NCBI GenBank assembly: GCA_035650255.1
Contig: DASRIA010000051.1
Location: 1 to 28,407 of the forward strand
Source: DASRIA01 sp035650255
Lineage (GTDB): Bacteria; Actinomycetota; Thermoleophilia; Solirubrobacterales; JBBDJG01
Length of the DNA stretch: 28,407 nt
Reading direction: 5' to 3'
The notes under the pieces are model-generated. The model had not been told where the DNA came from. It did no database searches and saw nothing but the letters and a program-made list of their open reading frames with translations. Shown piece after piece: positions 1 to 5,538 of the stretch (position 1 is the stretch's first letter; the number at the start of each line of letters is the position of its first letter). The position numbers and the translations under genes are program-made.

Positions 1-281
1 CGGGCCTCCCAAGTCTGCTTGCGTGACTGCATCCAATCGACCGCCTGGTCGAGTGGCTCGGCCTGCATCCGGCTCGGCCGCCACTGCGCCTCCCGGCTGC
101 GGGCGATCAGTCCGGCGCGCTCGAGCACCTTGAGGTGACGCGAGATCGCCGGCAGGCTCATGGCGAACGGCTCGGCCCGCTCGTTGACGGTCGCCTCGCC
201 CTCGGCGAGGCGCGTCAGGATCGAGCGGCGCGTCGGATCCGCGAGGGCAGAGAACGTCAGGCTGAGATGGTCGGTTGGCAC
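1..281 (-). CDS. ArsR/SmtB-family winged-helix transcriptional regulator (C-terminus cut by window edge)
   Basis: DNA-binding repressor of the ArsR type, of the subgroup usually found next to SRPBCC (AHSA1-like) genes. The 93 visible codons read MPTDHLSLTFSALADPTRR, a segment with the rest of the winged helix, then SLPAISRHLKVLERAGLIAR, which is the recognition helix and start of the wing. A QWRPSRMQ stretch typical of this subgroup follows. No Cys-rich metal site (CxC) is seen in the visible part, so metal sensing is unlikely. The start is taken as GTG at 281 because the family N-terminus begins there. The rest of the gene, and probably an SRPBCC partner, lies outside the window. It lies just outside the tRNA-bounded island. 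Family confidence is high; the target genes cannot be seen. Confidence 0.85.
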   Translation of the reverse strand, partial: MPTDHLSLTFSALADPTRRSILTRLAEGEATVNERAEPFAMSLPAISRHLKVLERAGLIARSREAQWRPSRMQAEPLDQAVDWMQSRKQTWEA

Positions 282-308
282 GTAACGGTCCGGTTAATTA
301 ACACGACC

Positions 309-337
309 ATTAAACACTATCCGGGCTGTGAACACAA
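309..337 (-). promoter_or_regulatory. Candidate promoter of the arsR-like gene
   Basis: On the minus strand TTGTGT (332-337) is followed after 17 bases by TTTAAT (309-314). That is a plausible -35/-10 pair about 28 bases before the GTG start. The AT-rich palindrome TTAATTAA at 294-301 lies between the -10 and the start codon, which suits an autoregulatory operator. This is pattern recognition only. Confidence 0.35.
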
Positions 338-340
338 CTT

Positions 341-398
341 GAGCGGAGGGGGAGAGATTCGAACTCTCGGTGCGCTTGCGCGCACAACGGTTTTCGAG
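341..398 (-). repeat. Orphan 3' half of tRNA-Ser(CGA): attachment-site duplicate
   Basis: These 58 bases match 3395-3452 with one substitution (374 g versus 3428 a). The match starts at the first base of the anticodon loop of tRNA-Ser(CGA), runs through the variable arm, T arm, acceptor 3' strand and discriminator, and continues 3 bases past the tRNA. The 5' half of the tRNA is missing, so this copy is not a functional tRNA. The single difference sits in the variable arm and turns a G:U pair into G:C, so the helix is kept. A duplication with these limits is the usual trace of tyrosine-recombinase integration into a tRNA 3' half. Confidence 0.8.
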
Positions 399-711
399 GT
401 CGCCGCGGATTTCGGTATTTGCCTGCAAATAGGCTACGCGAGTGTCGGTGCGCGCCCGTATGCGCGCCAGCCAGCAATCGCGCTCCTCCTCCTCCTCGCG
501 CGAAGCAGGAGTGATGGCGCGCAGCATCCGGCATCTCCTCTTCGTCCAGAGGGTGGCACCTCCGGACGGTCGTGGACGCATTGCAGTGACCACCTTTGTG
601 ACAAGGCGAGAGGCTTCCTCCATCGTCGCGGAACTTGACATCGCCGCGATCGAGGAGGTGGACGGGATGTCGTTCGGATACAGGAGCGGGCCCGTCGTAG
701 GGCTGTGGCCA
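399..711. other. Intergenic stretch next to the orphan att site; no convincing gene
   Basis: No reading frame here has convincing codon use plus a ribosome site. A minus frame running toward the att site encodes a Glu-rich segment, then DCWLARIRARTDTRVAYLQA, and continues straight into the tRNA fragment. I do not recognise it; it may be a decayed gene end. A palindrome TATTTGC-CT-GCAAATA lies at 416-431, 18 bases from the att repeat. Confidence 0.4.
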
Positions 712-1623
712 CTATGAGGCCGTGCCGGCATCACCGGCCAGTTCGGCCCACCAAGTCTCGATGGCTCCGCTGAACTCCGCTGGTGCGTCGGATTGCAGGA
801 AGTGGCCGACTCCATGGAGCACCTTCGTGGTGTGGTTGGGGAAGGTCGCTTCCCAGCGCTCACGGTACTTGTCGTTGAAGATCGGATCCGCGTCGGCCCA
901 CACGATCAGCGTAGGCAACTTCTCGAGTGCGCTGAGCTGGTCCGCGAGATCGGTGAAGAACTCGCGAGCGCCGATGATTTCGCCGGGAAGTGCGGCGCAG
1001 GGGTGGCGACGCTCTGGCGTGGGCATTGCCTCGCGATAGTGCGCCATTTCGGCTTCGGACAGCTTCCGGCGCTTGTGCGCTGAGGGGATGAAGTAGTTGA
1101 CGAACAGGTTGAACCGCCTGATCAGCGCGCGTCCGACCGATCCCCCCATGCCGCGGGAGAACACTTCGCTGGTCAGGTCGCCGTTCAACGGCCATGCCCA
1201 GGTGTTGGTCAGGATGAGGCGTTCGAACTTCTCGGGCCGTTGCTGGGCGGCGTACAGGCCGAACGGGCCGCCCCAGTTGTGGCCGACCAGGGTCAGTTGC
1301 GAGAGGTCCAGGCGGTCGAGAAAGGACACGAGCAGCGCGGCGTGGTCCTGGGCCAGGTACCGATAGCCGGGGGCGCCGGCGGACAGGCCGAACCCGGGGA
1401 AGTCCAGGGCGATGCACCGGAACCGGTCCCGCAGGGCGGCGATCACTTCGCGGTAGACGAACGACCAGACCGGATTGCCGTGCAGCATCAGCAGGATCGG
1501 CCCCGAACCCTCGTCGACGTAGTGCACGACGTTCCCGTCCAGCTCCACGAAACGGCTTTCGAACGGGAACAACTCGTCGTCCACCCACGCCGGACGTTCG
1601 CCTACAGATTGCGTAGTCGCCAT
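712..1623 (-). CDS. Haloalkane-dehalogenase-like alpha/beta hydrolase with Asn at the nucleophile position
   Basis: Cytosolic alpha/beta-fold hydrolase of 303 aa, close to the usual haloalkane dehalogenase length. Visible landmarks are HGNPVWSFVYR (48-58), which is the oxyanion and halide-binding loop with the conserved Asn after HG; LVGHNWGGPFG (112-122), the nucleophile elbow followed by the halide-contacting Trp; a late acidic segment WADADP (242-247); and GVGHFL with the catalytic His at 274. In characterised haloalkane dehalogenases the elbow residue is Asp, but here it is Asn116. Start: ATG at 1623 is chosen over an upstream ATG at 1656 because AAGGAGGG lies 7 bases before it. The gene diverges from the 1713/2447 gene pair, whose HxlR regulator probably controls it. 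The substrate is unknown. Dehalogenase, esterase or epoxide hydrolase activity are all possible. Confidence 0.85.
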   Translation of the reverse strand: MATTQSVGERPAWVDDELFPFESRFVELDGNVVHYVDEGSGPILLMLHGNPVWSFVYREVIAALRDRFRCIALDFPGFGLSAGAPGYRYLAQDHAALLVSFLDRLDLSQLTLVGHNWGGPFGLYAAQQRPEKFERLILTNTWAWPLNGDLTSEVFSRGMGGSVGRALIRRFNLFVNYFIPSAHKRRKLSEAEMAHYREAMPTPERRHPCAALPGEIIGAREFFTDLADQLSALEKLPTLIVWADADPIFNDKYRERWEATFPNHTTKVLHGVGHFLQSDAPAEFSGAIETWWAELAGDAGTAS

Positions 1624-1712
1624 GTCCCGGCCCTCCTTACTCCTAGTTATACTCAAGAATACACGTTATTTTTAAGTCTACAAGCAAAAGTCAAGCAGCA
1701 GAGCCGAGCTAC
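1624..1712. promoter_or_regulatory. Divergent AT-rich promoter/operator region of the hydrolase-HxlR cassette
   Basis: This 89-bp gap is clearly AT-richer than its surroundings. On the minus strand TTGACT (1689-1694) and AAATAA (1666-1671) are 17 bases apart. An imperfect palindrome, tatactcaagaata at 1648-1661, lies between that promoter and the hydrolase ribosome site and could be the HxlR operator. On the plus strand the gene at 1713 has no good Shine-Dalgarno sequence. Confidence 0.4.
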
Positions 1713-2447
1713 ATGAACGAACTACTCCACGAAGTCCTCACCGCACACGGCGGCACTGAACGCTGGCAGTCCGTTTCAGCGATCACCGCACAGGGACGCT
1801 TGGGCGGCCTGCTGCCTAAGCGCTTCCCCGGCGACAAGCTGGCGAACTTCACCTTTCAGGTCCAAGTCGCCGAGCAGCACACCGTCCTCCATGACTTCCC
1901 GCAAGCCGGCAAGCGCGCGGTGTTCGACCGGGGCGACGTGCGGATCGAAACCCACGCCGGCGAACAACTCGACACCCGAACCGACCCACGTTCGGCCTTC
2001 TTCGGGCTGAGCGGAATCCGCCGCAACGTCCACTGGGACCCACTCGACGTCGCCTACTTCGCCGGATACGCCTCTTGGAACTACCTGACCGCACCCCTCA
2101 TCCTCACCCGCGAAGGCGTCGAGGTCCACGAAGGCAAGACGTGGCAGGAGCGCGGCGAAACGTGGCGGCGGCTTGAGGTGCGCTTCCCGCCGGGGCTCCA
2201 CACACACTGCCCGCGCCAGACCTTCTACGTCGACGGCGACGGCCTGCTCCGCCGCCACGACTTCGTCGCCGAACCCGTAGGCAGCTGGGCCAAAGCCGCC
2301 CTCTACTGCGACCAACACCGCCAGTTCGACGGACTCATCTTCCCCACCCGACGGCACGTGTTCCCGCGGGGCCCCGGCGGCCGAGTTCTCGCCCGTCCGA
2401 CCCTCCTGGCGCTCAACTTCGACGACATCGAGATCGAGAGGAGATAG
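1713..2447 (+). CDS. Conserved protein of unknown function (cargo of tRNA-bounded island)
   Basis: 244 aa, no signal peptide and no membrane helix. It opens MNELLHEVLTAHGGTERWQ and contains a central aromatic segment AYFAGYASWNYLTAPLIL, followed by GVEVHEGKTWQERGETWRRL and a C-terminal part with several H/R/D residues. The alternating strand-like segments and the late YVDGDGLLRRHDF motif suggest a beta-rich, possibly lipoprotein-localisation-like or lipid-binding fold, but I cannot name a characterised family. Its last base is the first base of the downstream HxlR gene, so the two are translationally coupled. The divergent partner is a hydrolase. It may bind or present the same hydrophobic ligand the hydrolase and regulator act on; this is inference from context only. 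Confidence 0.75.
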   Translation: MNELLHEVLTAHGGTERWQSVSAITAQGRLGGLLPKRFPGDKLANFTFQVQVAEQHTVLHDFPQAGKRAVFDRGDVRIETHAGEQLDTRTDPRSAFFGLSGIRRNVHWDPLDVAYFAGYASWNYLTAPLILTREGVEVHEGKTWQERGETWRRLEVRFPPGLHTHCPRQTFYVDGDGLLRRHDFVAEPVGSWAKAALYCDQHRQFDGLIFPTRRHVFPRGPGGRVLARPTLLALNFDDIEIERR

Positions 2448-3076
2448 TGGTGACCAGCCGGTCGTATGGCCAGTACTGCGGCTTGGCGCGGGCGCTCGAC
2501 GTCGTGAGCAGCCGGTGGAGCCTGCTCATCGTGCGCGAGTTGCTCGGGGGCCCGGCCCGTTACGGGCAACTCCAGGCCGGCCTGCCCGGGATCTCCACCA
2601 ACCTGCTGGCCGATCGCCTACGCGAGCTGGAAGAAGCGGGCGTGGTCCGGCGCCAGCTCGACACCAGCAGCAATGGCGTCGCCTACGCGCTCACGCCCTG
2701 GGGAAGCGAACTTCGCGGTCCGATCGCTGCGCTGGTGAACTGGAGCACGCCGCTCATGGTTTCCGGCCCGCGTGGCGATCGCTTCCGAACTCATTGGTTG
2801 GTGGTGGCGCTCGAGTCGCTGCTGGACGGCAAGCGAACCAAGGTTCCGGCGACCGTCGGCGTGGAGGTCGACGGCACGACCCTCACGGTGCGCGTCGACG
2901 AAACGGGTACCCACGTCGCGCTCGACGCCGACGGGCAACCCGAGACCGTGCTTCGCGCAGAACCCTCGGTGGTGATGGGCCTGGCGTCAGGCATGCTGAC
3001 GGTCGAGCAGGCGATCTCCGCGGGCGATCTCCGCGGCGACAAGCAGGATCTCGCCGCGATATTCGGCCCCGGCTGA
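2447..3076 (+). CDS. HxlR-family regulator with C-terminal SCP2/sterol-carrier-like domain
   Basis: 209-aa transcription factor. Residues about 5-100 form the HxlR winged helix: SYGQYCGLARALDVVSSRWS with the conserved Cys, then RYGQLQAGLPGISTNLLADR and the LEEAGVVRR wing. Residues about 105-205 match the SCP2-like sterol-carrier domain that often follows HxlR helices in actinobacteria (LTVRVDETGTHVALDADG, then a GLASGMLTVEQAISAGDLRG ending). Such a domain suggests a hydrophobic ligand. The start is GTG at 2447, overlapping the previous stop by one base, with gagaggaga just upstream; a second GTG at 2450 is an alternative. It is the likely regulator of its own operon and of the divergent hydrolase. 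Confidence 0.88.
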   Translation: MVTSRSYGQYCGLARALDVVSSRWSLLIVRELLGGPARYGQLQAGLPGISTNLLADRLRELEEAGVVRRQLDTSSNGVAYALTPWGSELRGPIAALVNWSTPLMVSGPRGDRFRTHWLVVALESLLDGKRTKVPATVGVEVDGTTLTVRVDETGTHVALDADGQPETVLRAEPSVVMGLASGMLTVEQAISAGDLRGDKQDLAAIFGPG

Positions 3077-3114
3077 CGGGTCCCGGGTTCGGCACGGTCA
3101 TGGCTTTCGCGACC

Positions 3115-3158
3115 TTTGCATCAAGACCTCGGCACGCCCCGGCTCGACCACTCCCCCC
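3115..3158. repeat. 44-bp direct repeat, copy A
   Basis: This copy matches 3282-3325 with two substitutions and no gaps. It begins tttgcatcaagacc and ends in a C run. Read on the minus strand the unit encodes GGVVEPGRAEVLMQ. It lies between the HxlR stop and tRNA-Ser, inside the island. Confidence 0.75.
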
Positions 3159-3241
3159 TCCCCCTTGGTAGAGGACTTTCCCGACTCGGCGACTACGCAG
3201 TTGTGCGGACAGGGCCAGGTGCGATCTGGGGCGCCAGCCGC

Positions 3242-3259
3242 GCCCTAGCCTTTTAGGGC
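3242..3259. terminator. Hairpin downstream of the HxlR operon, possible terminator
   Basis: GCCCTA (3242-3247), a six-base loop gccttt, then TAGGGC (3254-3259). It is the only compact stem between the HxlR stop and tRNA-Ser apart from the tRNA-proximal hairpin. There is no clear T run after it. The 3077-3394 gap otherwise holds the two direct-repeat copies and no gene. Confidence 0.3.
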
Positions 3260-3281
3260 TCAGAGCGGCAGAGGGTTGTGC

Positions 3282-3325
3282 TTTGCATCAAGACCGCGGC
3301 ACGCCCCGGCTCGACCAGTCCCCCC
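3282..3325. repeat. 44-bp direct repeat, copy B
   Basis: Second copy of the unit at 3115-3158. On the minus strand the frame reads EHVIAALGGLVEPGRAAVLM followed by QSTT. This resembles the N-terminal strand region of isochorismatase/cysteine-hydrolase family proteins, so it may be a gene remnant. The copies are 167 bp apart, start to start. Confidence 0.7.
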
Positions 3326-3353
3326 AGCGCGGCGATCACGTGTTCGGTCGGCA

Positions 3354-3391
3354 GGAGCGGGAACCCGCTTTCGGAGCCAGGTTCCCGCTCC
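3354..3391 (-). terminator. Hairpin 6 bases past the tRNA-Ser 3' end
   Basis: A perfect 12-bp inverted repeat: GGAGCGGGAACC at 3354-3365 and GGTTCCCGCTCC at 3380-3391, with a 14-base loop. It starts six bases downstream of the tRNA discriminator base on the tRNA strand. No T run follows, so it is either a GC-rich terminator of actinobacterial style or a processing hairpin. Confidence 0.5.
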
Positions 3392-3397
3392 CTAGAG

Positions 3398-3484
3398 CGG
3401 AGGGGGAGAGATTCGAACTCTCGGTGCACTTGCGCGCACAACGGTTTTCGAGACCGCCCCGTTCAACCACTCCGGCACCCCTCC
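3398..3484 (-). tRNA. tRNA-Ser (anticodon CGA), intact
   Basis: 87 nt with a full class II cloverleaf. The acceptor is GGAGGGG/CCCCTCC with discriminator G. The anticodon stem GCGGT/ACCGT closes loop CTCGAAA, giving anticodon CGA, which reads UCG. A long variable arm pairs GTGCG with TGCAC, and the T arm is GAGAG-TTCGAAT-CTCTC. CCA is not encoded. Its 3' half is duplicated at 341-398, so this gene was the integration target and was regenerated intact at this end of the island. Confidence 0.95.
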
Positions 3485-3547
3485 GGGGTACGGCAGGGGC
3501 AAACCTTAGCGGCGGCATCTGGCGTCCTCCGGCACACTCCACGGCGG

Positions 3548-4036
3548 ATGATCGTCCGTGAGGCGACACCGGAGGATTGGCCCGCGATCTGGTCCTTCAT
3601 GCGCGGCATCGTCGCCGCAGGGGACACGTTCTCCTACGACGTGGCGATGGACGAGGCGGAAGGGCGAGAAACGTGGTTCCTTGCCTCCCCCAGCCGCGTC
3701 TTCGTCGCCGTCGACGAGGACGGGACGGTCGTTGGCTCATCCAACGTGCACCCCAACCATGGCGGTCCGGGGGCACACGTGGCGAGCGGGAACTTCATGG
3801 TCGACCCCGCCCACCAAGGGAAAGGCTTCGGGCGCGCGCTGTGCGAGCACGCGGTGCAGTGGGCGCGCGACCAGGGTTACCGCGCGATGCAGTTCAACGC
3901 GGTGCCCGAGTCGAACGTCCGCGCGGTGGCGCTCTACCGCTCAGTCGGCTTCGAGGTGCTGGCGACGATTCCCGAAGCGTTCCGGCATCCCACGGACGGC
4001 TACGTGGGCCTCCATCTCATGTACCTCCGGCTCTGA
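3548..4036 (+). CDS. GNAT-family N-acetyltransferase
   Basis: 162 aa, the usual size for a one-domain GNAT enzyme, which moves an acetyl group from acetyl-CoA to an amine. The N-terminus MIVREATPEDWPAIWSFMRG is the typical strand-1/helix-1 region. Motif A reads FMVDPAHQGKGFGRALCEHA, with the HQGKGFG pyrophosphate-binding loop. Motif B follows as NAVPESNVRAVALYRSVGFE. It is similar to the uncharacterised acetyltransferases that begin this way in many actinobacteria; the substrate is unknown. ATG at 3548 is chosen because a longer upstream frame would read through the tRNA-Ser gene. No strong ribosome site is seen. It lies just outside the island and is read away from it. Confidence 0.88.
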   Translation: MIVREATPEDWPAIWSFMRGIVAAGDTFSYDVAMDEAEGRETWFLASPSRVFVAVDEDGTVVGSSNVHPNHGGPGAHVASGNFMVDPAHQGKGFGRALCEHAVQWARDQGYRAMQFNAVPESNVRAVALYRSVGFEVLATIPEAFRHPTDGYVGLHLMYLRL

Positions 4037-4051
4037 GCTCCGCACTCAGGC

Positions 4052-4077
4052 ATCTATGCTGACCGCTCGGCATAGAT
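4052..4077. promoter_or_regulatory. Perfect 8-bp inverted repeat in front of the SDR gene (operator or terminator)
   Basis: ATCTATGC at 4052-4059 and GCATAGAT at 4070-4077 with a 10-base spacer. It ends 6 bases before the SDR ribosome site GGAGGGG (4084-4090) and starts 16 bases after the GNAT stop. The AT-containing arms and lack of a T run fit a dimeric repressor site better than a terminator. Confidence 0.45.
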
Positions 4078-4093
4078 CCGATTGGAGGGGACG

Positions 4094-4945
4094 ATGGCGG
4101 ATGTATCCAGAGCGGTGCTGATCACGGGCTGCTCGACGGGCATCGGGCGTGCGACCGCCGAGCATCTCGCGGCGAAGGGCTGGATGGTCTACGCGACCGC
4201 GCGGCGGCCCGAGACGATCGCGGACCTGCAAGACAAGGGCTGCAAGACCCTCGCGCTCGACGTGACCGACGAGGAGTCGATGCGCACCGCGGTCGGCCAG
4301 GTGGAGGCGGCCGAGGGCGCGGTCGGCGTGCTCGTCAACAACGCCGGCTACAGCCAGAGCGGCGCGGTCGAGAGCGTGAACCTCGACGACGTGCGCGCGC
4401 AGTTCGAGACGAACGTGATCGGCCTGATCCGCATGTGCCAGCTGGCGCTGCCCGGCATGCGCGGGCAGCGCTGGGGCAAGGTCGTGAACGTCAGCTCGAT
4501 GGGCGGCAAGATGACGTTCCCCGGCGGCGGGATCTACCACGCGACCAAGCACGCCGTCGAGGCGCTCAGCGACGCGATGCGCTTCGAGGTCCGCGGTTTC
4601 GGCGTCGACGTGATCGTGATCGAGCCCGGGTTGATCCGCACGCAGTTCGGCGAAGCCGCGGTCAACAGCATCGAGCGCGGCACGACCGACAACGGGCCGT
4701 ATGCCGATTTCAACGCGGCAGTCGCCGCGACGACCGCTGGCGCGTACGACGGTCCGTTGTCGAAGCTCGGCGGCGGCCCGGAGACCGTCGCACGCAAGAT
4801 CGAGAAGGCGATCACGCGGCGGCGGCCCCGCACGCGCTATCCCGTGACGCCGTCCGCGCGGATGATCATGGGCATCCACACGGTGCTGCCCGATCGCGGC
4901 TGGGACGCGTTCAACGCCAGCAACTTCCCGCGGCCGAAGCCGTGA
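4094..4945 (+). CDS. Short-chain dehydrogenase/reductase (classical SDR)
   Basis: 283-aa NAD(P)-dependent oxidoreductase. Visible features are the cofactor glycine motif TGCSTGIG (11-18), NNAG (82-85), the catalytic Ser in VNVSS (134 or 135), and Tyr148 and Lys152 in YHATK. The tail EPGLIRTQFGEAA then gives the substrate loop. The arginine pair after strand 2 (ATARRPE) suggests NADP preference. Start: ATG at 4094, with GGAGGGG four bases upstream. The family includes many oxidoreductases annotated from retinol or ketoacyl reductase homology; the substrate cannot be told. Expression may be controlled through the inverted repeat at 4052-4077. Confidence 0.9.
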   Translation: MADVSRAVLITGCSTGIGRATAEHLAAKGWMVYATARRPETIADLQDKGCKTLALDVTDEESMRTAVGQVEAAEGAVGVLVNNAGYSQSGAVESVNLDDVRAQFETNVIGLIRMCQLALPGMRGQRWGKVVNVSSMGGKMTFPGGGIYHATKHAVEALSDAMRFEVRGFGVDVIVIEPGLIRTQFGEAAVNSIERGTTDNGPYADFNAAVAATTAGAYDGPLSKLGGGPETVARKIEKAITRRRPRTRYPVTPSARMIMGIHTVLPDRGWDAFNASNFPRPKP

Positions 4946-4999
4946 CGTTCGCTGAGATCGTCGGCGACGGTTCGGCGCCGCCGGCGTTCCCGCGACCCT

Positions 5000-5048
5000 G
5001 AACTTTGTCGAATCCCGTGCAGGGGGTGCACGCAATTCGCCAAAGTTC
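5000..5048. repeat. AACTTT-type hairpin repeat, copy 1 (between convergent genes)
   Basis: Outer stem GAACTTTG...CAAAGTTC, continuing after one mismatch as CGAAT/ATTCG. An inner stem GTGCA/TGCAC closes a five-G loop. The same two-stem design with the same outer arms recurs at 11409-11456 and 24846-24896. It lies between the stops of the SDR and tadA genes and may serve both as a terminator. Confidence 0.65.
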
Positions 5049-5071
5049 GCTTGGGCGCACCCGTTCGCGAC

Positions 5072-5533
5072 CTACCGCCGTGAGCCGAAGAAATCCGTCA
5101 GCAGCACGGCGCACTCGTCGGCGAGCAATCCCCCGGCGACCTCCGGCCGCCAGTTGAGGCGCGGCTCGCCGAGCACGTCCAGCACGCTGCCCGCCGCACC
5201 CGCCTTCGGGTCGGGCGCTCCGTACACGACGCGCGGCACGCGCGCCCAGCCGATCGCGCCGGCACACATCGCGCACGGCTCGATCGTCACGTAGAGGACG
5301 ACGCCGGGCAGGCGCCAGCCGCCCAGCTTCTGGCCGGCTTCGCGCAGCACCAGGACCTCCGCGTGCGCCGTCGGGTCGTTACGCAGCTCGCGCTCGTTGC
5401 ACGCGGCGGCCAGTACCTCGCCTTCGCGCACGATCACGGCGCCGATCGGGACGTCGTCGTGCTCCAGCGCGCGCTCGGCCTCGCGCAGCGCGAGCCGCAT
5501 GTAGTACTCGTCGCGGGGGAAGAAGCGATCCAC
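5072..5533 (-). CDS. tadA: tRNA-adenosine/nucleoside deaminase, TadA family
   Basis: 153-aa zinc deaminase. In the bacterial TadA family this converts A34 to inosine in tRNA-Arg(ACG). The zinc and catalytic motifs are complete: HAEV with His57 and Glu59, and EPCAMC with Cys87 and Cys90. The opening DEYYMRLALREAERALEHDD and VPIGAVIV are typical of TadA rather than cytidine deaminase. Start: GTG at 5533, five bases after the stop of the upstream epimerase, so the two genes are an operon. An in-frame ATG further in would lose the first helix. A guanine deaminase or another member of the fold remains possible but is less likely. Confidence 0.85.
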   Translation of the reverse strand: MDRFFPRDEYYMRLALREAERALEHDDVPIGAVIVREGEVLAAACNERELRNDPTAHAEVLVLREAGQKLGGWRLPGVVLYVTIEPCAMCAGAIGWARVPRVVYGAPDPKAGAAGSVLDVLGEPRLNWRPEVAGGLLADECAVLLTDFFGSRR

Positions 5534-5538
5534 GCTCG

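Noticed and set aside
294..863. Long minus-strand open frame crossing the orphan tRNA fragment and the hydrolase end
   Set aside because: Its last third is simply the tRNA-Ser 3' half read as protein, and its first part overlaps the hydrolase gene. No ribosome site and no recognisable domain.
3253..4036. Open frames reading through tRNA-Ser into or out of the GNAT gene
   Set aside because: They translate the tRNA and its hairpin. The acetyltransferase family N-terminus begins at 3548.
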